From: Gammaproteobacteria bacterium
GTDB taxonomy: Bacteria > Pseudomonadota > Gammaproteobacteria > Arenicellales > JAANXG01
NCBI GenBank assembly: GCA_024638505.1
Contig: JAHEKE010000025.1
Coordinates: forward strand, 1 to 45,775
Direction of reading: 5' to 3'
Length of the DNA: 45,775 bases
Position numbers and translations under genes: made by a program. Below the pieces are notes generated by a model. The model was not told the origin of the DNA, ran no database searches, and saw only the letters and a list, made by a program, of their open reading frames with translations. Below, in pieces: positions 1 through 9,400 of the stretch; position 1 is the stretch's first letter, and every line of letters begins with the position of its first letter.

Positions 1-2
1 AT

Positions 3-119
3 GTGAAGATGGCGGTATCGATGATTGCGCCGATTGCGATGGAAGAGGGGTTGCGCTTTGCGGTACGCGAAGGCGGCCGGACGGTGGGCGCCGGGGTGGT
101 CACCAAAGTGATCGAATGA
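3..119 (+). CDS. tuf: Elongation factor Tu, C-terminal end (partial)
   Basis: The window starts inside this gene; 38 sense codons and a TGA are visible. The residues run through [15 protein letters not shown] and finish [10 protein letters not shown], the end of EF-Tu domain 3. EF-Tu delivers aminoacyl-tRNA to the ribosome as a GTP-bound complex. The stop lies 52 bases before rpsJ, so tuf is probably cotranscribed with the S10 operon, as in many proteobacteria. Start and GTPase domain are outside the window. Confidence 0.95.
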   Translation: MKMAVSMIAPIAMEEGLRFAVREGGRTVGAGVVTKVIE

Positions 120-171
120 TGTGCAAGGCGCAGCGGCCAAGGCCCATTGCTGACTTAGGAACGCATTAGAT

Positions 172-489
172 ATGAAAGTTGATAATCAAAAAATTAGGAT
201 ACGGTTGAAGGCTTTCGATCATCGAATGATCGATAAGTCAGCGCTGGAGATTGTTGAAACTGCCAAGAGGACCGGCGCCGTAGTGCGCGGTCCCATACCT
301 CTGCCCACGCGCATCGAACGTTTTACTTTACTGCGGTCCCCGCACGTAAATAAAAAAGCGAGGGACCAGTTCGAAATTAGAACGCATAAAAGAATCATGG
401 ATATCATCGAGCCTACCGATAAGACGGTTGACGCGCTGATGCGCCTGGATTTGGCCGCGGGCGTAGATGTAGAGATTAAACTAAATTAA
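172..489 (+). CDS. rpsJ: 30S ribosomal protein S10
   Basis: S10 of the 30S head, also NusE in transcription antitermination. The 105-residue length is normal for the family. The typical core [14 protein letters not shown] opens the protein, and [20 protein letters not shown] is the loop region. An AGGA at 157-160 precedes the ATG. It is the first gene of the S10 operon. Only 52 bases separate it from tuf, too little for an E. coli-style long S10 leader. Confidence 0.98.
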   Translation: MKVDNQKIRIRLKAFDHRMIDKSALEIVETAKRTGAVVRGPIPLPTRIERFTLLRSPHVNKKARDQFEIRTHKRIMDIIEPTDKTVDALMRLDLAAGVDVEIKLN

Positions 490-598
490 ATGAGTATCTT
501 GGCTGCACTGTGGATTACGGGAGGCCCGCCGCTGGGCCGAATCGCGGCGAGGCGCTGCTGCCAAAGACTGTGCTGCTAGGTACTGGGATGTCAATGTT
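490..598 (+). promoter_or_regulatory. GC-rich rpsJ-rplC intergenic region, possible RNA structure
   Basis: This 109-base gap is unusually long for the inside of the S10 operon. It holds two mutually exclusive hairpins: GGCCC 523-527 pairing with GGGCC 534-538, and CGCCGC 527-532 pairing with GCGGCG 544-549. The Shine-Dalgarno sequence of rplC is weak. A structure that controls rplC entry or carries L4-type feedback is possible but is inferred only from base pairing. Confidence 0.3.
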
Positions 599-1246
599 AT
601 GGCGTTAGGTTTGGTTGGAAAAAAAATAGGTATGAGCCGGATCTTCGGTGAAGATGGTGGATCGATTCCCGTGACGGTGCTGGACGTATCGACCAACCAT
701 ATCACTCAGGTGAAGAAGCGCGAGCGCGACGGTTATGACTCAGTGCAGGTCACTATCGGAACCCGTCGACCAAACCGGGTCACCAAGCCTATGGCCGGAC
801 ATTTTGCCAAGGCCAAGGTGCAGCCCGGCACTGGCCTGTGGGAGTTCAGGCTCGACCCGGACAACGAAGTCGAACTTGAACCCGGCGGTAGCATTCCGCC
901 AGATATTTTCGAGGCCGGGCAGAAAGTTGATGTTCAGGGAACTGCCATCGGCAGAGGATTTGCCGGTCCCGTCCGCAGATGGGGATTTGGCGGAGGGCGG
1001 GCCAGCCATGGCGCATCCCTCACCCACCGGGCGCATGGATCCACTGGACATTGTCAGGAACCGGGTCGCGTTTTTCCTGGGAAGAAAATGGCCGGGCAAA
1101 TGGGCAATGTCCGTCGCACCCAGCAAAATCTCGAGGTTATCAGAGTTGATGCGGATCGTAAGGTGCTGCTGGTGAAGGGATCCGTGCCGGGGCCGCGTGG
1201 AAGTGCAGTTATTATTTCACCTTCGGTCAAGTCGAGCAAAGGTTAA
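599..1246 (+). CDS. rplC: 50S ribosomal protein L3
   Basis: L3 nucleates 50S assembly and reaches toward the peptidyl transferase centre. The 215 residues begin [16 protein letters not shown], the family start. The long internal extension carries [20 protein letters not shown], which keeps the glutamine that PrmB methylates in E. coli L3. The ATG at 599 follows a 109-base gap with a weak ribosome binding site. The stop is 5 bases before rplD. Confidence 0.97.
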   Translation: MALGLVGKKIGMSRIFGEDGGSIPVTVLDVSTNHITQVKKRERDGYDSVQVTIGTRRPNRVTKPMAGHFAKAKVQPGTGLWEFRLDPDNEVELEPGGSIPPDIFEAGQKVDVQGTAIGRGFAGPVRRWGFGGGRASHGASLTHRAHGSTGHCQEPGRVFPGKKMAGQMGNVRRTQQNLEVIRVDADRKVLLVKGSVPGPRGSAVIISPSVKSSKG

Positions 1247-1251
1247 GCGTT

Positions 1252-1869
1252 ATGGAACTCCCGGTCATCACCACAGACGGTAAGCAGGCCTCCCAGCTGC
1301 AGGTCTCGGAGCGGACTTTCGGAACCAAGTTTAATGAACCATTGGTGCATCAGGTCATCGTCGCGCATCTTGCCGGGTCGCGCGCCGGGACGCGGGAGCA
1401 GAAGAACCGAGCAGCAGTGCGCGGCGGTGGGGCCAAGCCGTTCCGCCAGAAGGGGACAGGTCGTGCGCGCGCCGGAACCATTCGCAGCCCGATCTGGCGA
1501 GGCGGTGGGCGGGCCTTTCCGGCTCATACCAAAGATTATTCGCAAAAAGTAAACCGCAAAATGTACCGCTCGGCGATGCGTTCGATTCTGTCGGAACTGG
1601 TGCGGCAGGACCGGCTGGTTGTATGCGACGATCTGCATATGAGCGCGCCCAAGACCAAGGAACTTGCAGGCAAACTCAAGCAGCTGCAGCGTGAGGACGT
1701 TCTTATCGTCAGTGACAGCGCAGATAGCAATATGACTCTATCCGCGCGTAACCTGCATAAGGTGCACATATGTGATGCCGGCCATATAGACCCGGTGGTC
1801 TTGATTGGCTATGAGGCGGTCATCATGACGTCGAAAGCCGTTAAACAGGTCGAGGAGTGGCTGCAGTGA
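1252..1869 (+). CDS. rplD: 50S ribosomal protein L4
   Basis: L4 binds 23S rRNA and lines the exit tunnel; in E. coli it also represses the S10 operon. The 205 residues include the extended basic loop seen as [16 protein letters not shown] and [11 protein letters not shown], and a C-terminal globular part ending VEEWLQ. The gene's last bases overlap the start of rplW, suggesting translational coupling. Confidence 0.97.
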   Translation: MELPVITTDGKQASQLQVSERTFGTKFNEPLVHQVIVAHLAGSRAGTREQKNRAAVRGGGAKPFRQKGTGRARAGTIRSPIWRGGGRAFPAHTKDYSQKVNRKMYRSAMRSILSELVRQDRLVVCDDLHMSAPKTKELAGKLKQLQREDVLIVSDSADSNMTLSARNLHKVHICDAGHIDPVVLIGYEAVIMTSKAVKQVEEWLQ

Positions 1870-2180
1870 CCGCGGACACATTAAATAAAAATAATCTCTA
1901 CCAGGTTATTTCTGCTCCGGTGGTGTCGGAGAAAAGCACGCGCACGGCGGATAAACACCGCCAGGTCGTGTTCAAGGTATTACCGGGGGCGACCAAAGGA
2001 GAAATCAAGCGGGCCGTTGAGATGGCCTTTGAAGTGGAGGTTGAATCGGTACAGGTCGCGAATGTGCATGGAAAGGTAAAACGATTCGGCCGGTCGCCGG
2101 GTCGACGCAAGGATTGGAAAAAAGCCTATGTCAAGCTTAAAGAAGGGCATGACATTGATTTTACCGGCGGCCAAACTTAA
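1866..2180 (+). CDS. rplW: 50S ribosomal protein L23
   Basis: L23 sits at the tunnel exit and docks SRP and trigger factor. I take the GTG at 1866, which overlaps the rplD stop as GTGA and sits 8 bases after GAGGAG (1852-1857). The alternative GTG at 1857 would lie inside that site. This gives 104 residues. The family core [12 protein letters not shown] and the loop [16 protein letters not shown] are clear. Confidence 0.93.
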   Translation: MTADTLNKNNLYQVISAPVVSEKSTRTADKHRQVVFKVLPGATKGEIKRAVEMAFEVEVESVQVANVHGKVKRFGRSPGRRKDWKKAYVKLKEGHDIDFTGGQT

Positions 2181-2192
2181 GGGGACGCGGAA

Positions 2193-3017
2193 ATGGCGGT
2201 GACAAAACTGAAGCCAACGTCGCCCGGTCGTCGAGGAACGGTGCGACTGGTGAATGCCGAGCTGCATAAAGATGGACCTTACAAGCCTCTGCTTGAATCG
2301 AAGAAATCAATAGACGGTCGCAATAACGCTGGTCGTATTACCGTGCGGCATCGCGGTGGCGGTCACAAGCGCAAATATCGCGTTATCGATTTTCGCCGGG
2401 ATAAAGATGGTGTGCCGGCGACGGTGGAGAGAGTCGAATATGACCCTAACCGCAGCGCACATCTGGCATTGCTTTTGTACAAAGATGGGGAGCGACGTTA
2501 CATTATTGCGCCCAAAGGCGTGCATGCCGGCAGCCAGGTGATATCCGGTGCGGATGCGCCGATTGCGCCAGGCAACGCTATGCCGTTGAGAAACATACCG
2601 GTAGGCAGCGTGATTCACAATGTTGAGCTTAAGCCCGGTAAAGGCGCGCAGCTTGGGCGTGCGGCCGGGGCCATCGTTCAGTATCTAGGGCGTGAAGGTA
2701 ATTATGCCCAGCTTCGTTTGCGCTCCGGAGAGGTGCGCAAAGTGCACTTGGATTGCCGTGCCACCATTGGTGAGGTCGGGAATCCTGAAAACAGCCTGCG
2801 CAAGCTGGGTAAAGCCGGCGCCAAGCGCTGGCGTGGTATCAGGCCAACCGTGCGCGGCGTGGCCATGAACCCGGTTGATCATCCGCACGGTGGCGGCGAG
2901 GGCCGGACCTCCGGCGGGCGGGACCCAGTCTCCCCTTGGGGCGTGCCGACCAAAGGCTTCAGGACCCGCGCCAATAAACGTACCCAGCAAATGATTATTC
3001 GTCGACGCAAAAAGTAA
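2193..3017 (+). CDS. rplB: 50S ribosomal protein L2
   Basis: L2 is a primary 23S rRNA binder needed for subunit association and peptidyl transfer. The 274 residues match the usual length. It starts [15 protein letters not shown], has the central [20 protein letters not shown], and near the C-terminus [18 protein letters not shown] with the conserved functional histidine. It lies 12 bases after rplW and 6 before rpsS. Confidence 0.98.
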   Translation: MAVTKLKPTSPGRRGTVRLVNAELHKDGPYKPLLESKKSIDGRNNAGRITVRHRGGGHKRKYRVIDFRRDKDGVPATVERVEYDPNRSAHLALLLYKDGERRYIIAPKGVHAGSQVISGADAPIAPGNAMPLRNIPVGSVIHNVELKPGKGAQLGRAAGAIVQYLGREGNYAQLRLRSGEVRKVHLDCRATIGEVGNPENSLRKLGKAGAKRWRGIRPTVRGVAMNPVDHPHGGGEGRTSGGRDPVSPWGVPTKGFRTRANKRTQQMIIRRRKK

Positions 3018-3023
3018 AGCATC

Positions 3024-3299
3024 ATGCCAAGATCCGTAAGAAAGGGCCCGTTCGTTGATCACCACCTGTGGAGTAAGGTGGAAAATGCACGTGCAGAAAA
3101 CAGCCGCAGGCCGATCAAAACCTGGTCACGGCGATCCACCGTCATGCCGGAGTTCGTCGGCTTAACTATCGCTATTCACAATGGGCGACAACATGTACCA
3201 ATTCTGATCACGGAAAACATGGTCGGGCATAAACTCGGTGAGTTTGCTCCGACCCGGACTTTCCGGGGCCACTCGGCAGACCGCAGAGTGAAAACCTGA
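3024..3299 (+). CDS. rpsS: 30S ribosomal protein S19
   Basis: S19 of the 30S head contacts the A-site finger and S13. The 91 residues begin [16 protein letters not shown] and contain [20 protein letters not shown] and [17 protein letters not shown], all family landmarks. It lies between rplB and rplV with gaps of 6 and 10 bases. Confidence 0.98.
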   Translation: MPRSVRKGPFVDHHLWSKVENARAENSRRPIKTWSRRSTVMPEFVGLTIAIHNGRQHVPILITENMVGHKLGEFAPTRTFRGHSADRRVKT

Positions 3300-3309
3300 G
3301 TAATGTCGT

Positions 3310-3654
3310 ATGCAAGTTAAAGCAACAGCGAAATATATTCGCGTATCACCGCAGAAAGCGAGGCTGGTTATGGATCAGATTCGGGGTCTTCCCGTATCCA
3401 GTGCGTTAGAGCTGCTCGAGTTCAGCCCAAAAAAATCAGCTCATTGGATCCGTAAGACCCTGGAATCGGCGATCGCCAATGCGGAACACAACGAAGGCGC
3501 TGATATTGATGAGCTCAAGGTTGTTGCCGGTTTTATTGATCAGGGACCGACGTTGAAACGCTGGCTGCCGCGGGCCAAGGGCCGGGCAACATCAATCTTT
3601 AAACGCACCAGCCACATCACAATAAAAGTAGGGGATTCAAAGGAGAAGCACTGA
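3310..3654 (+). CDS. rplV: 50S ribosomal protein L22
   Basis: L22 lines the polypeptide exit tunnel with a long beta hairpin. The 114 residues show [18 protein letters not shown] at the N-terminal side and the hairpin tip region [20 protein letters not shown], where macrolide-resistance changes occur in other species; nothing abnormal is seen here. The TGA overlaps the rpsC ATG by one base. Confidence 0.97.
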   Translation: MQVKATAKYIRVSPQKARLVMDQIRGLPVSSALELLEFSPKKSAHWIRKTLESAIANAEHNEGADIDELKVVAGFIDQGPTLKRWLPRAKGRATSIFKRTSHITIKVGDSKEKH

Positions 3655-4331
3655 TGGGTCAGAAAGTACATCCGAACGGTTTACGCCTGGGAGTTATTCG
3701 TGATTGGAATGCGCGCTGGTATGCGGGTAAGCGCGAGTATGCGCGGAACCTGGCGCAGGATATGGAGGTTCGGAACTATTTGAAACGGCGTCTGGCCAAC
3801 GCCGCTGTCAGCCAGGTTACCATCGAGCGACCGGCGCAGAACTTGAATATCACTGTGCATACCGCCCGCCCGGGTATCGTTATCGGAAAAAAAGGCGAGG
3901 ACATAGATCGCATGCGCCGTGACATCAGCCGCATGACCGGTCTGCCGGTGCAGCTGTCGGTGGAGGAGATTCGCAAACCGGAGCTGGATGCGACTTTGGT
4001 AGCGGAAAGTATCTGCCAGCAGCTGGAGAAGAGGATTATGTTCCGCCGGGCAATGAAGCGGGCGGTAACCAACGCTATGCGCCTGGGTGCGCAAGGCGTA
4101 AAAGTAATGGTAGCTGGCCGATTGAATGGGGCCGAGATCGCGCGCACGGAGTGGTACCGCGAGGGTCGCGTTCCTTTGCATACGCTTCGCGCTGATATCG
4201 ATTATGGTTTCGCCGAGGCGAAAACCACTTATGGCGTTATTGGTGTGAAGGTATGGATATTTACAGGTGAGGTATTTGACCAGGTACAGGAAGTTGAGGC
4301 TGCAAGCGATACAAAGACCGCTGTGGCCTAG
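3654..4331 (+). CDS. rpsC: 30S ribosomal protein S3
   Basis: S3 forms part of the mRNA entry channel. The 225 residues begin [13 protein letters not shown]. The KH domain carries [15 protein letters not shown] with the GxxG loop, and the C-terminal half has [20 protein letters not shown]. The ATG overlaps the rplV stop (TGATG) and is preceded by AGGAG at 3641-3645, so translation is coupled. The tail after about residue 210 is acidic and short. Confidence 0.98.
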   Translation: MGQKVHPNGLRLGVIRDWNARWYAGKREYARNLAQDMEVRNYLKRRLANAAVSQVTIERPAQNLNITVHTARPGIVIGKKGEDIDRMRRDISRMTGLPVQLSVEEIRKPELDATLVAESICQQLEKRIMFRRAMKRAVTNAMRLGAQGVKVMVAGRLNGAEIARTEWYREGRVPLHTLRADIDYGFAEAKTTYGVIGVKVWIFTGEVFDQVQEVEAASDTKTAVA

Positions 4332-4352
4332 GACGCTGTTAGGGAACAAAAC

Positions 4353-4757
4353 ATGTTACAACCCAAACGAACAAAGTGGCGCAAACAGCAGAAGGGGCGG
4401 AACCGGGGGCTGGCCACGCGTGGCAATAAAGTGAGCTTTGGCGAATACGGACTTAAAGCAGTAGGCAGAGGCCGAATCACGGCACGCCAAATCGAAGCCG
4501 CGCGGCGCACCATTACGCGGCACATCAAGCGGGGCGGAAAGATTTGGATTCGCGTTTTTCCAGACAAGCCTGTGTCGAAAAAACCTCTGGAAGTGAGAAT
4601 GGGTAAAGGCAAAGGTAACCCGGAATACTGGGTGGCCGAAATCAAACCCGGCCACGTGCTGTATGAAATGGAAGGCGTGACCGAAGAACTGGCAAGGGAA
4701 GCGTTTAGGCTGGCCAGCGCAAAACTGTCAGTAGCCACGGCATTCGTTAGCAGGTAG
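4353..4757 (+). CDS. rplP: 50S ribosomal protein L16
   Basis: L16 positions A-site tRNA in the 50S subunit. The 134 residues begin [19 protein letters not shown] and carry [20 protein letters not shown] and [20 protein letters not shown]; the arginine just before MGKGKG corresponds to the position hydroxylated by RoxA in E. coli. It lies 13 bases ahead of rpmC. Confidence 0.97.
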   Translation: MLQPKRTKWRKQQKGRNRGLATRGNKVSFGEYGLKAVGRGRITARQIEAARRTITRHIKRGGKIWIRVFPDKPVSKKPLEVRMGKGKGNPEYWVAEIKPGHVLYEMEGVTEELAREAFRLASAKLSVATAFVSR

Positions 4758-4770
4758 GCGTGAGCACACT

Positions 4771-4968
4771 ATGAACGCAGCAGAGATGCGAAAAAAATCA
4801 GACAGTGAACTGAACGATGAATTGGTCGAACTCAGGCGCGAGCAGTTTAATCTGCGCATGCAGAGGGCGATTGGGCAGCTGGGGAATCCCGCACGGTTTA
4901 GTGAAATCCGTAAAGAAATTGCGCGCATTAAAACAGTTTTAGTAGAGAAGTCGAAGGCGGCGTCATGA
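4771..4968 (+). CDS. rpmC: 50S ribosomal protein L29
   Basis: A small two-helix protein near the tunnel exit. The 65 residues show [20 protein letters not shown] and [20 protein letters not shown], the standard family pattern. The stop overlaps the rpsQ ATG as ATGA, which indicates coupled translation. Confidence 0.97.
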   Translation: MNAAEMRKKSDSELNDELVELRREQFNLRMQRAIGQLGNPARFSEIRKEIARIKTVLVEKSKAAS

Positions 4969-5222
4969 ACGAGCAGAAACGATCTCGCTCAGTAACGGGT
5001 ACGGTGGTCAGCAGTAAAATGGACAAAACCGTCTCTGTGCTGGTGGAAAGACAGGTTAAGCACCATTTGTACAAAAAGTACATACGACTGTCGACCAAAT
5101 TATTGGCGCACGATGAGAACAACGAGTGTGGACAGGGTGATACCGTCTTGATTGAGCCGTGTCGTCCGCTGTCCAGGCATAAATCTTGGCGCTTGCTCAA
5201 AGTTGTAGAGAAAGCGGTATAA
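4965..5222 (+). CDS. rpsQ: 30S ribosomal protein S17
   Basis: S17 is a primary 16S rRNA binder with an OB fold. The 85 residues contain [20 protein letters not shown] and the later [18 protein letters not shown]. It overlaps rpmC by four bases and is followed by rplN after 15 bases. Confidence 0.97.
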   Translation: MNEQKRSRSVTGTVVSSKMDKTVSVLVERQVKHHLYKKYIRLSTKLLAHDENNECGQGDTVLIEPCRPLSRHKSWRLLKVVEKAV

Positions 5223-5237
5223 AAGGTATTCAACGTC

Positions 5238-5606
5238 ATGATTCAGATGCAATCCATGTTAGAGGTCGCTGACAATAGCGGCGCTCGCAAGGTGCAGTGC
5301 ATCAAAGTATTGGGTGGATCTAAGCGCCGCTACGCGGGTATCGGCGACATTATCAAGATCACAATCAAGGAGGCGATGCCGAACAGTCGGGTGAAGAAGG
5401 GTGAGGTGTTCAATGCGGTGGTTGTCCGCACCCGTAAAGGAGTGCGACGCACAGATGGATCTTTGATTCGTTTCGATAAGAACGCTGCCGTACTGCTGAA
5501 TCCGCAAAATCAGCCAATCGGAACGCGTATTTTCGGGCCGGTAACGCGTGAACTGCGCACCGAGCGCTTCATGAAAATTATTTCTCTGGCACCGGAAGTG
5601 CTTTGA
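5238..5606 (+). CDS. rplN: 50S ribosomal protein L14
   Basis: L14 forms part of the subunit interface and the RsfS silencing site. The 122 residues begin [20 protein letters not shown] and include RTKKG-type sequence [20 protein letters not shown] and [10 protein letters not shown]. It is the first gene of what is the spc operon in E. coli, but there is no obvious promoter in the 15 bases before it. Confidence 0.98.
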   Translation: MIQMQSMLEVADNSGARKVQCIKVLGGSKRRYAGIGDIIKITIKEAMPNSRVKKGEVFNAVVVRTRKGVRRTDGSLIRFDKNAAVLLNPQNQPIGTRIFGPVTRELRTERFMKIISLAPEVL

Positions 5607-5636
5607 TGATGGTGGTATCAAGTTAAAGGTAAGTCA

Positions 5637-5957
5637 GTGCAAAAGATAAAAAAAGGTGACGAGGTGATTGTTCTGGCGGGTCGGGACAAAGGCAAGATTG
5701 GCGAGGTGCTGCAAATCCTGTCGGACGACCGCGTGCTGGTCAATGACGTCAACTTGATTAAGCGGCATACCAAGCCCAACCCGAATAAGGGGCAGCAGGG
5801 CGGGATTATCGAAAAAGAGAGTCCGATTCATCTGTCCAATATCGCTCTGTACAACCCAATCACAAAGAAAGCGGATCGTATAGGTGTTAAGACACTGGAA
5901 GACGGTCGGCGAGTGCGTTTTTATAAATCCAATGGTGAAGTCGTAGACCTGGGCTGA
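5637..5957 (+). CDS. rplX: 50S ribosomal protein L24
   Basis: L24 is an assembly initiator protein with a KOW motif. The 106 residues start from a GTG and read [20 protein letters not shown], the KOW element, followed by [14 protein letters not shown]. The next gene, rplE, starts 4 bases after the stop. Confidence 0.97.
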   Translation: MQKIKKGDEVIVLAGRDKGKIGEVLQILSDDRVLVNDVNLIKRHTKPNPNKGQQGGIIEKESPIHLSNIALYNPITKKADRIGVKTLEDGRRVRFYKSNGEVVDLG

Positions 5958-5961
5958 TTCG

Positions 5962-6501
5962 ATGGCAAGATTGCAAGAATTCTATGAGCAAAAGGTCGTA
6001 CCGCAGTTGCGCGAAGAACTCAAGCTCAACAATGTTATGCAGATACCGCGCATTACAAAAATCACGCTGAACATGGGTGTTGGTGAGGCCGTTGCGAATA
6101 AGAAAGTTTTGGAAAGTGCGACTGACGATCTTGCGCGCATTAGTGGCCAAAAGCCGATCATTACAAAAGCGAGAAAATCAGTGGCCAACTTCAAGATCAG
6201 AGAGGGCTGGCCCATAGGGTGCAAAGTTACTTTGCGCAGAGAGCGCATGTATGAATTCTTGGATCGCTTAATAAGCGTCGCCATTCCGCGTATACGTGAT
6301 TTCCGCGGACTGTCGGCGAAAGCATTCGACGGACGCGGTAACTATTCAATGGGGCTGCGCGAGCAAATCGTATTTGCCGAGATTGATTATGACAAGGTTG
6401 ACGCGATTCGCGGCCTCGACGTGACTATTACTACGTCAGCGACGAACGATGAGCACGCACGTGCTTTATTGAAAGCATTTGAGTTTCCGCTGCGGAACTA
6501 G
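5962..6501 (+). CDS. rplE: 50S ribosomal protein L5
   Basis: L5 carries 5S rRNA with L18 and contacts P-site tRNA. The 179 residues match the family length. Recognisable stretches are [38 protein letters not shown] and [18 protein letters not shown]. It is followed by rpsN after 8 bases. Confidence 0.98.
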   Translation: MARLQEFYEQKVVPQLREELKLNNVMQIPRITKITLNMGVGEAVANKKVLESATDDLARISGQKPIITKARKSVANFKIREGWPIGCKVTLRRERMYEFLDRLISVAIPRIRDFRGLSAKAFDGRGNYSMGLREQIVFAEIDYDKVDAIRGLDVTITTSATNDEHARALLKAFEFPLRN

Positions 6502-6509
6502 GAGTTAGT

Positions 6510-6815
6510 ATGGCTAAGAAATCGGTGATTGCCCGGGAGAAAAAGCGTTCGCACTTATCCGATAAGTATAAGGAGCGCAGAAAGGAGTTGAGACTGCGCC
6601 TAGTCGACGAAAGCCTGTCCGGGGAGGAGCGTTGGCAGGCTATGCTTGACCTGCAGAAACTGCCGCGTGATTCTAGCGCGGTCCGCGGGCGGAACAGATG
6701 CAGCGTTTCTGGTCGGCCGCGAGGATACTTCAGGAAGTTTGGGTTAAGTCGAAGTATGCTGCGCGAGGTCTGCATGAAGGGCGAGGCGCCGGGCGTGGTT
6801 AAGGCAAGTTGGTAA
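6510..6815 (+). CDS. rpsN: 30S ribosomal protein S14, zinc-free long form
   Basis: S14 belongs to the 30S head. At 101 residues this is the long form. It lacks the paired CxxC zinc motifs of the short form: the C-terminal core reads [20 protein letters not shown] with one cysteine. The end is GVVKASW. An 85-base gap separates it from rpsH, long for this operon. Confidence 0.97.
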   Translation: MAKKSVIAREKKRSHLSDKYKERRKELRLRLVDESLSGEERWQAMLDLQKLPRDSSAVRGRNRCSVSGRPRGYFRKFGLSRSMLREVCMKGEAPGVVKASW

Positions 6816-6855
6816 TGAGTATAAAGGTTAGGTTGAAAAGTTGCCGCACATTTGA

Positions 6856-6883
6856 TCTTGAACTTTGCACTTTGTGCTCAAGA
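6856..6883 (+). promoter_or_regulatory. Bulged hairpin upstream of rpsH
   Basis: A two-part helix can form: TCTTGA 6856-6861 with TCAAGA 6878-6883, an unpaired ACTTT at 6862-6866 on the 5' side, then GCAC 6867-6870 with GTGC 6874-6877 closing a TTT loop. It ends 17 bases before the rpsH ATG. Helices interrupted by a bulge are typical of S8 targets, so S8 autoregulation is possible. The E. coli site lies elsewhere, at rplE, so this is inference. Confidence 0.35.
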
Positions 6884-6900
6884 CACTGGGTTTAAATATT

Positions 6901-7293
6901 ATGATGACAGATCCGATAGCAGATATGTTGACCAGAGTGCGCAACGGTTTGGCCTCGGCTAAGGTGTCGGTGGTGATGCCCGGGTCGAAAACCAAGGCTG
7001 CCATCGCGCACGTGTTGAAGGCTGAGGGCTACGTAAAGGACTTCCAGTCTTCCGCACAGAACGGCAAGCCCGTGCTCGAGATTACTTTGAAGTATTATCA
7101 GGGTCAGCCGGTGATCAATAGCCTGCAGCGGGAGAGTAGACCCGGACTGCGCGTGTACAAAGGCGCCGATGAGTTTTCGTCGGTTATCGGCGGCCTGGGG
7201 ATAGCGATCGTTTCTACATCCAAAGGAATAATGACTGATCGGGAAGCACGGCAAGCAGGAGTAGGGGGGGAAGTATTGTGCTGTGTAACTTAA
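6901..7293 (+). CDS. rpsH: 30S ribosomal protein S8
   Basis: S8 binds the centre of 16S rRNA and in E. coli represses the spc operon. I use the ATG at 6901 (a second ATG follows at 6904), giving 130 residues with the family start [13 protein letters not shown]. The open frame extends upstream to 6865, but that part has no family match. The C-terminus [20 protein letters not shown] is canonical. The Shine-Dalgarno sequence is weak. Confidence 0.96.
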   Translation: MMTDPIADMLTRVRNGLASAKVSVVMPGSKTKAAIAHVLKAEGYVKDFQSSAQNGKPVLEITLKYYQGQPVINSLQRESRPGLRVYKGADEFSSVIGGLGIAIVSTSKGIMTDREARQAGVGGEVLCCVT

Positions 7294-7326
7294 CTGTTGC
7301 CTTGCGCACGGCGCTGAGTAGCTGCT

Positions 7327-7854
7327 ATGTCTAGAATTGCAAAATATCCGATTGCCATTCCGCAGGGAGTTGAGGTTCAGCTGGGGCCGGAAAAAATATC
7401 GGTAAAAGGCCCCAAGGGCCAGCTTCACCTCGTTCCGCACCCGTCGGTTTCCGTGCAGCAGGAGGGTGCCGAGCTGAAGGTGGCCAGTCGGCAGGACGGT
7501 CAGCAGGCCCTGGCCGGAACCATGCGTGCACTGGTCAACAACATGGTAACCGGCGTATCCGAAGGATTTGAGCGCAAACTCGCCATTTTCGGCGTTGGTT
7601 ATCGGGCGCAAGCCCAGGGTAAGAAGTTGAATCTGACCCTGGGATTCTCACATCCGGTTGTTTACAACGTGCCGGAGGGGGTAGAGGTGGAGACGCCCAG
7701 CCAAACTGAAATAGTGGTGAAAGGTGCCGATAAGCAGAGAGTCGGCCAGGTTGCCGCGGAAATCCGAAGCTATCGACCACCAGAGCCATACAAAGGCAAA
7801 GGGGTTCGCTATTCGGATGAGCACGTTGTGCGCAAACAGGCCAAGAAAAAGTAG
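7327..7854 (+). CDS. rplF: 50S ribosomal protein L6
   Basis: L6 lies near the factor-binding site. The 175 residues start [20 protein letters not shown] and show both halves of the duplicated fold. The C-terminal part has [20 protein letters not shown] and [17 protein letters not shown]. It is 9 bases ahead of rplR. Confidence 0.98.
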   Translation: MSRIAKYPIAIPQGVEVQLGPEKISVKGPKGQLHLVPHPSVSVQQEGAELKVASRQDGQQALAGTMRALVNNMVTGVSEGFERKLAIFGVGYRAQAQGKKLNLTLGFSHPVVYNVPEGVEVETPSQTEIVVKGADKQRVGQVAAEIRSYRPPEPYKGKGVRYSDEHVVRKQAKKK

Positions 7855-7863
7855 GGGCGGGCA

Positions 7864-8220
7864 ATGAAAGATAAAAAAGTCGCGCGCTTAAGACGCGCAC
7901 GCAAGGCGCGGAATAAAATTAAGGATCTGCGTATGCAGAGATTGTGCGTGTTTCGCACTCCGCGGCACATCTATGCTCAGATCATTGATGATGTGAACGG
8001 GCGGGTGGTAACCAGCGCATCCACGCTTGACCCCAAACTGCGCAGCAGTGTTAAGAATGGCGGTAACATCGCCGCCGCATCTGAAGTCGGCAAGCTCATC
8101 GCGCTGAACGCCAAAGAAGCGGGCGTGGCGCATGTAGCTTTCGACCGTTCCGGATTCAAGTTCCACGGCAGGGTCAAAGCGTTGGCCGAAGCCGCACGGG
8201 AACAGGGGTTGAAGTTTTAA
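7864..8220 (+). CDS. rplR: 50S ribosomal protein L18
   Basis: L18 binds 5S rRNA with L5. The 118 residues have the basic N-terminal tail, the strand [17 protein letters not shown], and the end [20 protein letters not shown]. The usual length is about 117. A 43-base gap precedes rpsE. Confidence 0.97.
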   Translation: MKDKKVARLRRARKARNKIKDLRMQRLCVFRTPRHIYAQIIDDVNGRVVTSASTLDPKLRSSVKNGGNIAAASEVGKLIALNAKEAGVAHVAFDRSGFKFHGRVKALAEAAREQGLKF

Positions 8221-8263
8221 TGAGCTACGTTGCAATGGCGAATAAACCGATGGTAATGAACTG

Positions 8264-8779
8264 ATGGCAGCAGTCAAAGAAGAGGGCCGCTCCGACGATG
8301 TGCAGGAACACCTGATTAGCGTCCGTCGTGTGGCTAAGGTAGTAAAAGGTGGCCGCATTTTCGGCTTTTCCGCATTAACGGTTGTTGGTGACGGCAAGGG
8401 TCGTATTGGTATGGGCCGGGGTAAGGCGCGGGAGGTGCCTCTGGCTGTGCAAAAGGCAATGGAGTCCGCGCGCAGGGACATGGCACGGGTGCATGTGAAT
8501 AAGGGTACCCTGCAGTATACGGTTGTGGCCCGCCATGGTGGTGCCAAAGTTGTTATGCGCCCCGCTTCTGAGGGGACGGGAATAATTGCCGGCGGTACCA
8601 TGCGCGCGGTTTTTGAAGCCGTTGGCATACGCGACGTATTGGCTAAGTGCATTGGCTCAACCAACCCGGTGAATGTTGTGCGAGCGACGTTAAAGGGCTT
8701 GCGCGGTGTTCAGCAGCCCGAATTTGTCGCTGCCAAGCGCGGCAAATCAGTGCAGCAGTTGCTGGGAGAGGAGGTCTGA
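8264..8779 (+). CDS. rpsE: 30S ribosomal protein S5
   Basis: S5 takes part in translational fidelity and 30S assembly. The 171 residues show the double-stranded RNA-binding part [20 protein letters not shown], the loop [20 protein letters not shown], and the C-terminal [20 protein letters not shown]. The stop is 2 bases before the rpmD ATG. Confidence 0.98.
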   Translation: MAAVKEEGRSDDVQEHLISVRRVAKVVKGGRIFGFSALTVVGDGKGRIGMGRGKAREVPLAVQKAMESARRDMARVHVNKGTLQYTVVARHGGAKVVMRPASEGTGIIAGGTMRAVFEAVGIRDVLAKCIGSTNPVNVVRATLKGLRGVQQPEFVAAKRGKSVQQLLGEEV

Positions 8780-8781
8780 AA

Positions 8782-8964
8782 ATGGCAAAGAAGCTTCGCG
8801 TGACGTTAGTCAGGAGCATGCACGGCCGTGTTAAAAATCATATGGCCTGTGTTAGAGGTTTGGGATTGCGTCGTATGCACCACACCGTCGAAATTGAGGA
8901 TACACCGCCAAACCGCGGCATGATTAACAAAGTATCTTATTTGCTCAAGTATGAGGAAGTGTGA
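8782..8964 (+). CDS. rpmD: 50S ribosomal protein L30
   Basis: A small 50S protein of 60 residues. The ATG at 8782 gives [16 protein letters not shown], then [20 protein letters not shown], the family signature. The open frame extends upstream into rpsE, but that extension is a shadow. GGGAGAGGAGG-like sequence inside the end of rpsE serves as ribosome binding site. The TGA overlaps the rplO ATG (TGATG). Confidence 0.96.
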   Translation: MAKKLRVTLVRSMHGRVKNHMACVRGLGLRRMHHTVEIEDTPPNRGMINKVSYLLKYEEV

Positions 8965-9395
8965 TGCGTTTGAATAGTTTACAGCCTGCCTCAGGCGCAA
9001 AGCGCAACCGCAAGCGTGTCGGCCGCGGTATGGGATGCGGTGCCGGTAAAACCGCCGGACGGGGCCACAAGGGCCAGAAATCCAGATCCGGTGGACTGCA
9101 TAAAGTCGGGTTTGAAGGCGGTCAGATGCCCCTGCAGCGCAGGTTGCCAAAGCGCGGCTTTCATTCGCGCATAGCAAAAACAAGTGCGGAAGTGCGCTTG
9201 CATGAATTGTCAAAAATTGAGGGTGACGTCGTTGATCTCATTACTCTGCGCAAAGCGGGCATCATTGGTGGCGCGATCGAACAGGCAAAAGTAATAGCCA
9301 GCGGCGGCCTCGATCGTGCGTTAACCGTGCGCGGTGTTGGCGTCACAAAAGGCGCTCGCCAGCAGATCGAAAAAGCAGGTGGCAAGGTCGAATAA
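8964..9395 (+). CDS. rplO: 50S ribosomal protein L15
   Basis: L15 is a late assembly protein of the 50S. The ATG at 8964 gives 143 residues beginning [20 protein letters not shown]; a GTG one codon earlier is also in frame. [20 protein letters not shown] and [18 protein letters not shown] are diagnostic. It overlaps rpmD by one base and is 5 bases before secY. Confidence 0.96.
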   Translation: MRLNSLQPASGAKRNRKRVGRGMGCGAGKTAGRGHKGQKSRSGGLHKVGFEGGQMPLQRRLPKRGFHSRIAKTSAEVRLHELSKIEGDVVDLITLRKAGIIGGAIEQAKVIASGGLDRALTVRGVGVTKGARQQIEKAGGKVE

Positions 9396-9400
9396 TAAAG

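Noticed and set aside
740-1126. Open frames on both strands inside rplC
   Set aside because: Shadows of the L3 gene, which matches its family along the full length.
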